Assembly: GCF_026241895.1 (NCBI RefSeq)
Contig: NZ_JAPJIV010000006.1
Location: 62,001 to 126,000 of the forward strand
Length of the DNA: 64,000 nucleotides
Source of the DNA: Pseudomonas sp. RIT-562
Lineage (GTDB): Bacteria; Pseudomonadota; Gammaproteobacteria; Pseudomonadales; Pseudomonadaceae
Direction of reading: 5' to 3'
Of this stretch, positions 35,383 through 43,517 are shown piece after piece. The notes beneath the pieces are model-generated. The model worked only from the letters and a program-made list of their open reading frames with translations. It was not told the origin of the DNA and did not search any database. Each line of letters opens with the position of its first letter. The stretch's first letter is position 1. Made by a program: the position numbers and the translations under genes.

Positions 35383-36561
35383 ATGCGTTTATCAGAATTT
35401 ATCCTTGAGAACATCGAGCCCATAGTCCAGGAGTGGGAGAATTTCGCGCGGACCATGGACACCCCCGGCAAGCCCTTGGACACCGCAGCGCTACGTGACC
35501 ACGCCGAGTTGATGCTGCGCACCATTGCCGCAGATTTACGCACCGAGCAATCTGCTCAAGAGCAAATCAACAAGTCCCAAGGCCACGGCGTATCCAAGGA
35601 TAAAACCGCCGCCAAGACCCATGCAATGACCCGGTTGATGTCAGGGTTTACCATTGATCAGCTGGTGTCAGAGTTCCGCGCATTGCGGGCCAGTGTGATC
35701 CGCCACTGGATGCGTCAGGTCGAGGCCGGCGCACAGTTCCAGGCGCAAGACATGATTCGCTTCAACGAAGCCATCGACCAGGCGCTCTCGGAGTCGATCA
35801 ACAGCTATGCCGAAGCTGTGCAGGCTTCGCGCAACGTGTTCCTGGGCATCCTCGGTCATGACCTGCGCACGCCATTGAGCGCGATTCTGCTGGGGGCCGA
35901 TGTCTTACTGCGTATGGATGAACTGGGGGCTCGGCCGACCAAGATTGCTTCGCGGATATATTCCAGCGTCAAACGGGCCAGCCAGATTGTCGGAGATCTA
36001 CTGGACTTCACCCGGTCACAGGTTGGCCCCGGCATTCCGGTAAAAAAAGTGGTGGTTGATATAAGTCCGATTTGCGAACGGATTGTCGATGAATCTCGCA
36101 CCGTATATCCCGACACGGATATCCATTTGAATTCGGTTGGCCGCGCAATTGGTCATTTTGATGGGGATCGGCTGGAACAGGTATTTTCCAACCTGATCAA
36201 CAACGCAGTTCAGCACGGTGATGGCCGCGATCCCGTGACCGTCACGCTGGAAGTTACGGCCGATAAATTGCTGTTCAGTGTGCACAATAGCGGCAGCGCC
36301 ATTGCGCAAGACATCTTGCCGTTTATCTTCAATCCAATGGGACGTTACTCCCCCCAGTCTTCTATCGATCACGGGCCGTACTCCAGCCTGGGGCTTGGCC
36401 TGTTCATTGCTGACCAGATAGTAGGCGCCCATGGTGGCCGTATTGAAGTGTCTTCGGAAAACAAGGCGGGCACCAAGTTTGTCGTGGCCTTGCCCCTGAA
36501 CTCCGCCGAGCCGGACCAACCGCCCGTCGACAGCCGTAAACTTGCGTCAGGCGGTAAATAA
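35383..36561 (+). CDS. Sensor histidine kinase with RsbRD-like N-terminus
   Basis: 392 residues, no membrane segment, so cytoplasmic. Residues 1-145 form a helical RsbRD-type sensor (FILENIEPIVQEWENFAR, MTRLMSGFTIDQLVSEFRAL). The phospho-acceptor is His159 in ILGHDLRTPLSAI. The ATPase domain has the N box NLINNAVQHG, G1-like VHNSGSAI and G2-like LGLGLFIADQIVGAHGG. No response regulator is adjacent. The TTTC-loop terminator follows the stop at 36561. Confidence 0.9.
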   Translation: MRLSEFILENIEPIVQEWENFARTMDTPGKPLDTAALRDHAELMLRTIAADLRTEQSAQEQINKSQGHGVSKDKTAAKTHAMTRLMSGFTIDQLVSEFRALRASVIRHWMRQVEAGAQFQAQDMIRFNEAIDQALSESINSYAEAVQASRNVFLGILGHDLRTPLSAILLGADVLLRMDELGARPTKIASRIYSSVKRASQIVGDLLDFTRSQVGPGIPVKKVVVDISPICERIVDESRTVYPDTDIHLNSVGRAIGHFDGDRLEQVFSNLINNAVQHGDGRDPVTVTLEVTADKLLFSVHNSGSAIAQDILPFIFNPMGRYSPQSSIDHGPYSSLGLGLFIADQIVGAHGGRIEVSSENKAGTKFVVALPLNSAEPDQPPVDSRKLASGGK

Positions 36562-36564
36562 CAA

Positions 36565-36584
36565 AAGCCCGCTTTCGCGGGCTT
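36565..36584. terminator. Bidirectional terminator between the kinase gene and mvaU
   Basis: AAGCCCGC-TTTC-GCGGGCTT is a perfect 8-bp stem. On the minus strand it is followed by TTTTGTTATTT, so it serves mvaU best and may also end the rightward kinase transcript. Confidence 0.8.
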
Positions 36585-36628
36585 CTGCTGCAAGTTGAAC
36601 GAGCTTGCGCGTCAGGCGCGAACCAGAA

Positions 36629-36994
36629 TTACTTGGCCAGCCACGACTCGACTTTTTCAGAGCCGTATTTGGCTTTCCACTCTTTCAGGGTCTTGTGGTT
36701 GCCACCTTTGGTTTCCACAACTTCACCCGACTCAGGGTTTTTGTAGACCTTGACCTGGCGCGGCTTGCGCGTGCCGGTTTTGGCTTCGGCAGCAGGCGCA
36801 CGACGACCGGCTTGCGGATCGAGCAGGTTGACGATGTCTTTCAAGCTGTAACCGTACTTGGCCAGCAAGGCGCGCAGTTTGGTTTCGAATTCAATTTCCT
36901 GCTTGAGGCCAGCATCACCTTTTAATGCTTCCAGCGCCTGGAGTTGTTCTGCCAGGTGTTTTTCCAGTTGGCGAAATTCTGCGAGTTTGGACAT
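36629..36994 (-). CDS. mvaU: MvaT/MvaU-family H-NS-like silencer
   Basis: 121 residues. N-terminal coiled coil (MSKLAEFRQLEKHLAEQLQA and on) for oligomerisation; flexible linker about 62-80; C-terminal DNA-binding domain KVYKNPESGEVVETKGGNHK then TLKEWKAKYG. These xenogeneic silencers bind AT-rich DNA and are confined to Pseudomonadaceae. The MSKLAEFR start is closer to MvaU than to MvaT. It may silence AT-richer islands such as the RHS tip in this window. Confidence 0.92.
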   Translation of the reverse strand: MSKLAEFRQLEKHLAEQLQALEALKGDAGLKQEIEFETKLRALLAKYGYSLKDIVNLLDPQAGRRAPAAEAKTGTRKPRQVKVYKNPESGEVVETKGGNHKTLKEWKAKYGSEKVESWLAK

Positions 36995-37157
36995 GGGAGA
37001 TCTCTACGTGATGAGTGTCCTAACATTACACCAAAAAACACAGTTTGAATTAGTAGGATGCGGACTTAGTTGTCATTTCGAGAAAATTTGAATCCCCCAG
37101 GCACCCCGCGGTCATTTATTCAGAGAGCAGGAAGACGCCAAAGCAGCGGAGGAATTT

Positions 37158-37358
37158 ATGAGCCTTGTAATGACAATCTTCAGCATGATCGCCTCCTGGA
37201 TGGCGATAGCGGCCGCCATGTTGTGGGGAATGTTAAGAATTGCGCGCCGACATCTAACGACGGAGACCTGCACCGATGAAGCTGACCACTCCGGACGGTC
37301 GCTACTTCGTGGTCAAAGACCAGCTGTGGCGATGTACCGACCCGTCCCTGGCCGTTGA
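37158..37358 (+). CDS. Small membrane peptide overlapping the next gene
   Basis: A strong ribosome site, CGGAGGAATTT, precedes ATG 37158. The first 32 residues are a convincing membrane segment with a basic end (MTIFSMIASWMAIAAAMLWG then MLRIARRH). The rest, from about residue 38, is read out of frame with the following gene and looks non-native, so the original protein may have been shorter and this copy frameshifted at its end. Function unknown. Confidence 0.5.
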   Translation: MSLVMTIFSMIASWMAIAAAMLWGMLRIARRHLTTETCTDEADHSGRSLLRGQRPAVAMYRPVPGR

Positions 37359-37590
37359 TGAGCGGCAACTCCTGGTCAACGAGTTGATGAATGCACGACG
37401 GGAGGTCAAGGCTGCCAAGGCCAGTGGCGATGTCGCACAATTGAAACGCGCGCGCATCAATGTCAACTCGGCCAAAGTCGCACTTGGCGAACGTGGGCCG
37501 GTCTGGTGGGACGATGGCAGCCCTGACTACAACCGATTTAAAGTTGCCAATACGCCCTATGCTCAGTGGTACCTGGCGGCTGCTACCTGA
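37276..37590 (+). CDS. Conserved hypothetical protein
   Basis: 104 residues from ATG 37276 with GGAGACCTGCACCG upstream. The sequence begins MKLTTPDGRYFVVKDQLWRC and ends PVWWDDGSPDYNRFK, NTPYAQWY. The middle is a long helix (ELMNARREVKAAKASGDVAQ). I do not recognise a named family or function. It overlaps the small membrane ORF by 83 bp in another frame. Confidence 0.75.
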   Translation: MKLTTPDGRYFVVKDQLWRCTDPSLAVDERQLLVNELMNARREVKAAKASGDVAQLKRARINVNSAKVALGERGPVWWDDGSPDYNRFKVANTPYAQWYLAAAT

Positions 37591-37628
37591 ATATTTATGA
37601 AAAGAACTCCGTAAACAGTAAATGACGA

Positions 37629-38255
37629 CTAGCCAGATACTTCGTCGAACTGATGCTCCCGGCAAATCAGCTCCACCTCAACTGCCTCCAGCGGTTCATC
37701 CGTCAACTTGCAGAACGCTCCGCTCGCTGATGACTGATGGAAGCGGCAGGTGCGGCACAAGCCGAAACCGGGTACGTCCTCCCCCCGCTGGATAGTGCGC
37801 AGCAGCTCCAGCAGCAGCCCCTCCAGATCGCCCGCGCGGGCGCCCATTCTTTGTGCGGCGGCTACCAGAAAGTCGGGTGGCATCACCGCATCGATCAGCT
37901 CTCGTGCACTGGCAGTCAGCTGCAAATGCACGCTGCGCTTGTCCCGCACGTCCTGCACTTTGATCAGGAAGCCCTTGGCTTCCAGCGCCTTCAACGATTG
38001 CGACACTGTGCCTTTGGTCAGCCCCAGGTACTCAGTGACCGCTAATGGCGTGTTGGAATAACGATTGCAGCGCGCCAGGTACATCAGCGCGCTGAGCTGG
38101 ATCGGTTGCAGATCGGCGAGCAAGGGATGCTCGCGGAACCACACGCGAGTCAGGCTTGAGAGTCGTTCCAACAGATCAAATAACACAGTCACATCCGGAT
38201 CAATAGGGTCGATAGATAGTATCGAATAACTACTATATTGACAAACGGCGTCCAT
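37629..38255 (-). CDS. MarR-family regulator with a C-terminal cysteine cluster
   Basis: 208 residues. Winged helix in residues about 35-130: LQPIQLSALMYLARCNR, EYLGLTKGTVSQSLKALEAK then GFLIKVQDVRDKRS. The C-terminal 50 residues carry CRTCRFH, FCKLT and ICREH, a C-x2-C, C, C/H arrangement able to bind a metal, an iron-sulphur cluster or act as a redox switch. The start is uncertain: ATG 38255 has AGG directly against it, and GTG 38189 is possible. Divergent from the periplasmic-DUF2024-Rof operon, which it probably controls. Confidence 0.82.
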   Translation of the reverse strand: MDAVCQYSSYSILSIDPIDPDVTVLFDLLERLSSLTRVWFREHPLLADLQPIQLSALMYLARCNRYSNTPLAVTEYLGLTKGTVSQSLKALEAKGFLIKVQDVRDKRSVHLQLTASARELIDAVMPPDFLVAAAQRMGARAGDLEGLLLELLRTIQRGEDVPGFGLCRTCRFHQSSASGAFCKLTDEPLEAVEVELICREHQFDEVSG

Positions 38256-38286
38256 CCTTTAGGCTATTGGTATCGACTCAATACCA
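38238..38286 (+). promoter_or_regulatory. Promoter and palindromic operator of the periplasmic-DUF2024-Rof operon
   Basis: TTGACA (38238-38243) and TAGGCT (38260-38265) at 16 bp form a plausible sigma-70 promoter. TGGTAT-CGACTCA-ATACCA (38268-38286) is a perfect inverted repeat over the likely start of transcription, a normal place for a repressor. Another dyad, AGTA-N9-TACT (about 38218-38234), lies just upstream. The divergent MarR gene is the likely source of the repressor. Confidence 0.5.
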
Positions 38287-38305
38287 TTAACCGTAAGGAG
38301 CCATC

Positions 38306-39046
38306 ATGAAAAACGCACTCGCCTTCACCCTCGGCGCCCTCCTCGCTTCGCAAGCCTGGGCCCACGAAGCCAACCACATCCACAGCACCACCGGCAAAAC
38401 CGACGCCGCGTTTGACCTGGTGAGTACAAGGGTCTTCAAGGAAGGCAACAACCTGGTATTCGAGCAGCTAGTTGATGGCAAAGCCGGGAGCCGCGTGCCC
38501 AGCGCCAAGGGTTCGTTCGCGGGGGCAGAAGTGTATAGCTATGTCTGGCCGACCAATCTCGACAGCGGCGTAGTCGGCTTCGAGGCCAATTCCGGCATTC
38601 TCGCCCTTGCCCTCACTTCGCACCCTGACTTCGATGACACCCCGCAGGCGGACGAAAACCAGGACGGCAAAAAAGACAATGACGGTGGCCTGTGGCACTC
38701 CCACTGGGTGGTCTTGAGCAAGGATGAAAGCTGCGGCCCAGGCGGTCTCAAGGTGCGAGACATTCCCAAGGATGCCAAACCGAAGCTGCCAGCGACCTGG
38801 CCCGGTGCGCCTATCTACATCGACTCCCCGGGCTACAAGCTCAGCGTCGAAAAAAACGCCGCGCAGATCCGCGTACCGTTGGCGGCAGTCGGCTATGCGC
38901 AAAGCTTCAATTTCGATGGCGTGACCGCGGCCCTCAAGGTCAATGCCGATCTGCACAGCCCGTTGCTGTGCGTCAGCAGTGTGTATGACATTGCCTCGGG
39001 CGACTTGTCGTTGCCCGGCACCTGGAAACTCGAGGAGAGCAAGTAA
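38306..39046 (+). CDS. Secreted or periplasmic protein of unknown function
   Basis: 246 residues. Signal peptide MKNALAFTLGALLASQAWA with cleavage before HEANHIH. A His-rich mature N-terminus (HEANHIH), a calcium-loop-like segment DENQDGKKDNDGG and LWHSHWVVL suggest metal binding. Two further cysteines (ESCGPGG, LLCVSS) may form a disulphide. I do not recognise the family. It heads an operon with DUF2024 and Rof; its TAA shares an A with the next ATG. Confidence 0.8.
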   Translation: MKNALAFTLGALLASQAWAHEANHIHSTTGKTDAAFDLVSTRVFKEGNNLVFEQLVDGKAGSRVPSAKGSFAGAEVYSYVWPTNLDSGVVGFEANSGILALALTSHPDFDDTPQADENQDGKKDNDGGLWHSHWVVLSKDESCGPGGLKVRDIPKDAKPKLPATWPGAPIYIDSPGYKLSVEKNAAQIRVPLAAVGYAQSFNFDGVTAALKVNADLHSPLLCVSSVYDIASGDLSLPGTWKLEESK

Positions 39047-39309
39047 TGAGCATTAAAGTATTCGACACCCACGTGCGGACCAAAACCGGTCATTACCTGC
39101 ATTTTGATGTGCTGATTGAAGGTAACGACACCGACAAAGCCAAGGCTCACGCCCGGGAATACCTGCTGGAAAAAGGCTTGAATGACGAGGACATTGCCCA
39201 GAGCGAGTGCCGTTTTTGTCACGTTGAGCCCGGTAACCCGGAGGTCGCCCAGGCGATCAGTCGGCAGGGTTACTACATCCTTGAACTGCAAGGCTGCAAG
39301 GAGGTTTGA
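39046..39309 (+). CDS. DUF2024 family protein
   Basis: 87 residues matching DUF2024: FDTHVRTKTGHYLHFDVLI near the start, ARE-YLLEKGL in the middle, CRFCHVEP near residue 50 and a C-terminal GYYILELQGC. The CxxC-His could hold a metal. The function of the family is unknown. It overlaps the preceding gene by one base (TAATG) and precedes rof by one base. Confidence 0.88.
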   Translation: MSIKVFDTHVRTKTGHYLHFDVLIEGNDTDKAKAHAREYLLEKGLNDEDIAQSECRFCHVEPGNPEVAQAISRQGYYILELQGCKEV

Positions 39310-39310
39310 G

Positions 39311-39589
39311 ATGGAGAGCTATCAGCCACTGAACTGTGATCTGCACGACTTTCTGGAAATCGCCTGCATGCGCGGCTATCTGCTGGACGTCGAGTTGATC
39401 GACGGCCAGCGGCTGATCGCCCGTGCCGTGACGACACGCACCAGCGATACCAAGGAAGAATTCATGGTTTTCGAGCAGGACGGTCGCCAATGGGAGTTGC
39501 GCCTGGATCAACTGGCGGCAATCACGCCGCTGGATGACAACGCCGACTTCCGCCGGATCGCGTTCAACGAAATTGCCTGCAGATTTTGA
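39311..39589 (+). CDS. rof: Rof/YaeO-family Rho-binding antiterminator
   Basis: 92 residues from ATG 39311 with a near-perfect AAGGAGGTTTGAG upstream. The sequence matches the Rof fold: YQPLNCDLHDFLEIACMRG, LDVELIDGQRLIARA and WELRLDQLAAITPL. Rof binds Rho and blocks its loading on RNA, reducing transcription termination. Its place in an operon with a periplasmic protein and DUF2024 under a Cys-rich MarR is unusual. Confidence 0.88.
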   Translation: MESYQPLNCDLHDFLEIACMRGYLLDVELIDGQRLIARAVTTRTSDTKEEFMVFEQDGRQWELRLDQLAAITPLDDNADFRRIAFNEIACRF

Positions 39590-39599
39590 GGAATCGCCA

Positions 39600-40116
39600 T
39601 TCGCGACGATTGAATTTTTGCCTTGGAACCCCTGGGGCCGCTTCGCGCCCCAACGCAGGCTTCGCCAGCTGCTACAAAAACCAGCGCCGACGAACGTGTA
39701 GCAGCTGCCGAAGGCTGCGTTCGCCTGCGCAGCAGGCGCTGTTTCAGGCGATAAAATTTCTGCCTTGGAAACCCTAGGGCCGCTTCGCGCCCCAACGCAG
39801 GCTTCGCCAGCTGCTACAAAAATCTGCGCTACCTTGTAGCAGCTGCCGAAGGCTGCGTTCGCCTGCGAAGCAGGCGCTATTTCAGTCGATTGAATTTTTG
39901 CCTGGAAACCCTGGGGCCGCTTCGCGCCCCAACGCAGGCTTCGCCAGCTGCTACAAAAATCTGCGTCTACCTTGTAGCAGCTGCCGAAGGCTGCGTCCGC
40001 CTGCGCAGCAGGCGCTATTCCAGGCGATTGAATTTTTGCCTTGGAAACCCTAGGGCCGCTTCGCGCCCCAACGCAGGCTTCGCCAGCTGCTACAAAAATC
40101 TACGCCGACCGTGTAG
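39600..40116. repeat. Tandem REPIN array, three full copies and one partial
   Basis: A 137-142 bp unit starts near 39636, 39778, 39915 and 40054 (at GGCCGCTTCGCGCC). Each full unit has GCAGGCTTCGCCAGCTGCTAC and, inverted, GTAGCAGCTGCCGAAGGCTGC, then GCAGCAGGCGCT and a GATTGAATTTTTGCC spacer. The last copy is cut after GTGTAGC. It fills the 650-bp gap between rof and the Cache-GGDEF gene; no gene lies here. Confidence 0.9.
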
Positions 40117-40242
40117 CCGCCGTCCACATCATGCCGTGCAGGCACTAAACTGCGGCTTTCAGGTCTCACTAATCGAATACGTATCCATGCACCAATTGAG
40201 TACGGTACACGGCAGCTGTCGATAGCCGTATAAGGGAAATGC

Positions 40243-41811
40243 ATGCTCGGACGCAAACAGCCTCGGCCCTCGGCTAATGGCGCCATTGAGAAGCCCCCCT
40301 CGAAAACCCGGCGGGCGGGTGCTACTTTCCGGCTCATTGTGAGCTTCATGCTCCTGGTGATCGTGGCGTTTCTGGCAGTGGAAGGCTGGCGCACCTGGCG
40401 TGACTATCACGCAGCCTTTGCCGCAGCCAGGGACTCGGTGACCAACCTGGCCAGGGCTACGGCCCAACACGCCGAAGATGCAATCCGTCAGGTCGACATC
40501 CTCACTGCAGCCCTCGGTGAGCGGGTGGAAGGTGACGGCATACACACTATCAACGTGCCGCGGATTCACCGACTGCTGGTCCAGCAATCAAAGATCATGC
40601 CGCAGTTGCACGGGCTATTTATCTACGGGGCGGACGGCCAGTGGATCGTCACCGACAAGGAAGTGACGCCCGAAACCGCGAACAACGCCGATCGCGATTA
40701 CTTCGAATATCACCGCACCCATACGGATCGTGGCGTGCGCATCGGTGAAGTGGTCAGGAGCCGGTCCACCGACGACTTGATCATTCCCATCTCTCGCCGG
40801 CTGAACTACCCCGATGGCTCATTCGCCGGCGTTTTGCTGGGCACGATCAAGGTCAGTTATTTCGTGGATTACTACGGCGACTTCAAGATCGACGACAAGG
40901 GCGCGCTGGTGCTCGCAATGCGCAGCGGGACTATCCTGGTGCGCCGTCCGTTCATTGCCTCGGTCGTCGGCAAGAGCCTGGCCAACAGCGAGATCTTCAA
41001 GGGTTACCTGCCCAATTCCAATGAAGGCATCGCCGAAGTCAAAGCCGTGGTCGATGACACGGAGCGCCTCTATGCTTACCGCGCGTTGACCACCTACCCC
41101 CTGGTAGTGGAGGCCGGACTGTCGCGCGATTCGATCACCGCAGCATGGCGCCGGGACCTGTTGAAGACCGGCTGGGTGCTGCTGTGCCTGATTGGCGTGC
41201 TGGGCACTTTTGGCCTGATCGTCCTCAACCAGCTGCGTCAGCGAATGGTCATGGAAAGAGAGCTGCGACACGCCCACCAGGCCATGCGCGACATGGCGCT
41301 GACGGACAGCCTCACTGGCCTCGGCAACCGTCGACGCCTGGACACCGCACTGATCGACGAACTCCGCCTGGCCCGGCGCCAGGGCTCCTGGCTGTCGTTG
41401 ATCATGCTCGACGTCGATTACTTCAAACGCTACAACGACCGCTATGGCCACGCCGGCGGCGATGACTGCCTGAGTGCCGTAGGTACGGCGATCCAGCAGG
41501 CGGTCAAGCGCCCTGGAGACTTGGCCGTCAGGTACGGCGGCGAAGAATTTACCGTTTTGCTACCCAACACTGATAGCGCCGGAGCCAAGCAGGTGACCGA
41601 GGATATTCTGCAAACGATACGGGCACTCGACATCGAGCATCTGGAGCATCCGCTGGGCAGAGTCACCGCAAGCGCAGGCATCACCAGCTGCCAGCCAAGC
41701 GTCGAAGACGTGACGCCGGCGGCGCTGTTGAAGGCGGCCGACACTCAGCTGTACACCGCCAAGCAACAGGGTAGAAATCGCTGGTGCTGTGCTGACGAGC
41801 CGGTATGTTGA
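40243..41811 (+). CDS. Membrane Cache-GGDEF diguanylate cyclase
   Basis: 522 residues. Membrane segments near 30-46 and 306-328 flank a periplasmic double-Cache sensor. The GGDEF domain (about 350-515) has IMLDVDYFKRYNDRYGH, the product-inhibition site RPGD and the active site GGEEF, so it should make cyclic-di-GMP and be feedback-inhibited. ATG 40243 is close after the REPIN array, and TTG/GTG starts further in are less likely. No EAL domain. Confidence 0.92.
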   Translation: MLGRKQPRPSANGAIEKPPSKTRRAGATFRLIVSFMLLVIVAFLAVEGWRTWRDYHAAFAAARDSVTNLARATAQHAEDAIRQVDILTAALGERVEGDGIHTINVPRIHRLLVQQSKIMPQLHGLFIYGADGQWIVTDKEVTPETANNADRDYFEYHRTHTDRGVRIGEVVRSRSTDDLIIPISRRLNYPDGSFAGVLLGTIKVSYFVDYYGDFKIDDKGALVLAMRSGTILVRRPFIASVVGKSLANSEIFKGYLPNSNEGIAEVKAVVDDTERLYAYRALTTYPLVVEAGLSRDSITAAWRRDLLKTGWVLLCLIGVLGTFGLIVLNQLRQRMVMERELRHAHQAMRDMALTDSLTGLGNRRRLDTALIDELRLARRQGSWLSLIMLDVDYFKRYNDRYGHAGGDDCLSAVGTAIQQAVKRPGDLAVRYGGEEFTVLLPNTDSAGAKQVTEDILQTIRALDIEHLEHPLGRVTASAGITSCQPSVEDVTPAALLKAADTQLYTAKQQGRNRWCCADEPVC

Positions 41812-41845
41812 CCTTATCAAAACAACCTTTACCCAGGAGTCAGTC

Positions 41846-42448
41846 ATGATCTTCAGCCACCGCATGCTGCTGGCCAGCGCCGGCTTGAGCTTGTTAGCAG
41901 TCGCCGCTCACGCCTCGTCCCAGGAAGGTCCCTCATTCAAGTGCAGCGGACAAACCCAGGGCTCGATCGAGGACTTGATCTGCCACAACCCTGACTTGGC
42001 AACCCAGGATCGCAATCTGGCCGCCACTTACGACGCCGCGCTGAAGAAAGCCGGCAGCCGCGCCAAATCCCTCAAAGCCGAGCAGCGCGGCTGGATCAAG
42101 GGTCGCGACGAGTGTTGGAAGTCGGACGACAAACAGGCCTGCGTGCAGGACGCTTACCGCCAACGGCTGGTCGAGTTGCAGGCGGGTTATGGGCTGGTGA
42201 AAGGCACGGGGCCGGTGACCTTCGACTGTGGCCAAGATGGCAGCCTCGATGCGACGTTTTTCCAGACCGAACCGGCTTCGATGCTGGGCACTTACAAAGG
42301 GCAGCAATCGTTGCTGCTAATCGCGCAATCAGGCAGCGGTGCGCGATACCAGGGGGCCAACGAAAGTTTCTGGGAGCATCAGGGTGAAGCGCGGGTGACC
42401 TGGGGTTACGGGGCGAAAGAACTGACCTGCAAGAAAACAAGCGGCTGA
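41846..42448 (+). CDS. LprI-like/MliC two-domain lysozyme inhibitor
   Basis: 200 residues from ATG 41846 with CCAGGAGTCAGTC upstream. Signal peptide about 1-24. Residues 30-110 match the LprI/DUF1311 domain: SIEDLICHNPDLATQDRNLA, QRGWIKGRDECW and four Cys. Residues 125-198 match MliC: FDCGQDGSLDATFF, SGSGARYQ, ESFWEHQGEA and a final LTCKK. Both are periplasmic inhibitors of lysozyme, here fused, giving protection of peptidoglycan from C-type lysozyme. Confidence 0.85.
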   Translation: MIFSHRMLLASAGLSLLAVAAHASSQEGPSFKCSGQTQGSIEDLICHNPDLATQDRNLAATYDAALKKAGSRAKSLKAEQRGWIKGRDECWKSDDKQACVQDAYRQRLVELQAGYGLVKGTGPVTFDCGQDGSLDATFFQTEPASMLGTYKGQQSLLLIAQSGSGARYQGANESFWEHQGEARVTWGYGAKELTCKKTSG

Positions 42449-42453
42449 ATTAA

Positions 42454-42481
42454 TCAAGCCCCGCATGGCCGCAGGGCTTGA
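42454..42481. terminator. Bidirectional terminator
   Basis: TCAAGCCC and GGGCTTGA form an 8-bp stem around a 12-base loop, in the 49-bp gap between the convergent lysozyme-inhibitor and KGG genes. Confidence 0.65.
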
Positions 42482-42497
42482 TCGCAATCAAACGGCA

Positions 42498-42740
42498 TCA
42501 GGATTTACGTCCGCCGCCGCCGTGACTCTGTTGTCCTCCTTTTTTGCCTGCTTCAGAGGCTTTTTGGGGATCATCGGCAAAGTTGCCGCCGCGACCACTG
42601 CCTTGTCCGCCGCCGGTCGACTTACCGGCCTCACCGGACTGGCGTCCGCCCGAAGCCTGGCCGCCTTTCTTGCCGGCTTCCGAGGCTTTATCCCGGTCAT
42701 TTGCGAAGTTGCCGGGTTTGTCACTTCCGCTGTTAGCCAT
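42498..42740 (-). CDS. KGG-repeat stress protein (YciG/con-10 type)
   Basis: 80 residues from ATG 42740 with AGAGGTATGCAG before it. Two copies of GNFA(N/D)D..KASEAGKKGGQ at about residues 10-30 and 51-71, joined by Gly/Ser-rich linkers, with a Gly-rich tail. Small hydrophilic KGG proteins accumulate in stationary phase and under stress. Divergent from the ClpP-like gene. Confidence 0.85.
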   Translation of the reverse strand: MANSGSDKPGNFANDRDKASEAGKKGGQASGGRQSGEAGKSTGGGQGSGRGGNFADDPQKASEAGKKGGQQSHGGGGRKS

Positions 42741-42917
42741 CTCTGCATACCTCTTATTGTGGGTTACGAGCGCCAGGGCTCGTATAGTTCCGAGGCCAGG
42801 GAAATTCGAAAGTTTGAATGAATATGCCTGCTTCACGACGAACGGAACCGGGCCTATAGTTTCTAAATCCGGGTGAACCGCTGGGGGCACGACGGGATTG
42901 CGACCGGAGGAAATCCG

Positions 42918-43475
42918 ATGACCGAACACATCATTCATTTTCACTGCCAGATCGACCAGTCGACCACGGAGCGCTTTCGCGATTGCTGCCTGGAGGCCAT
43001 CGAACAGGGCGCCACTTCCCTGCTCCTTAACCTGTCGACCAGCGGCGGCAGCACCAACTTCGGTTTCACCCTGTATACCTTCCTCAAGTCGCTGCCCGTA
43101 CCGCTTTGCGCGATCAACGCCGGCAACATCGAATCCATGGGCATCATCATGTTCCTGGCGGCGGACCGGCGGATCACTTCACCGCATTCGCGCTTCCTGA
43201 TTCATCCCATGAACTGGTATTTCAGCCAGAGCTCGGTAGACCACCAGCGTTTACGCGAGTACCTGTCGAGCCTCGATAACGACCTGGCGCGCTACGTGCA
43301 GATCTACGCGCTGGAGACCGCCAATGCCGATACCAAGCTGGACATCTTCCACTGCCTGTCGGCCGAGGAAAAAGTCATCGCCGCCCATGAGTCCCTGGCC
43401 TACGGCATCGCTCATGAGATGCGGCAAGTGGTGTTCGCCGAAGACATCAAGCATTGGAAGGTCAGTGGTGGGTGA
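42918..43475 (+). CDS. ClpP-like serine protease, orphan
   Basis: 185 residues from ATG 42918 with CCGGAGGAAATCCG upstream. ClpP/crotonase fold: LLLNLSTSGGSTNFGFTLY, nucleophile Ser in NIESMGIIMFLAAD, His in SRFLIHPMNW, and the end FHCLSAEEKVIAAHESLAYG. The catalytic Ser and His match ClpP; the Asp is likely in the last block. It lacks an adjacent ClpA/X partner and a typical ClpP N-terminus, so its substrate and unfoldase are unknown. Confidence 0.85.
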   Translation: MTEHIIHFHCQIDQSTTERFRDCCLEAIEQGATSLLLNLSTSGGSTNFGFTLYTFLKSLPVPLCAINAGNIESMGIIMFLAADRRITSPHSRFLIHPMNWYFSQSSVDHQRLREYLSSLDNDLARYVQIYALETANADTKLDIFHCLSAEEKVIAAHESLAYGIAHEMRQVVFAEDIKHWKVSGG

Positions 43476-43517
43476 GCCAAGCGCAATGTTGAACAGTTTT
43501 CGCCAGCGCGCTCGCGC

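Noticed and set aside
39600..40116. CRISPR-like repeated units
   Set aside because: The units are about 140 bp with inverted REP pairs and near-identical spacers; no cas genes.
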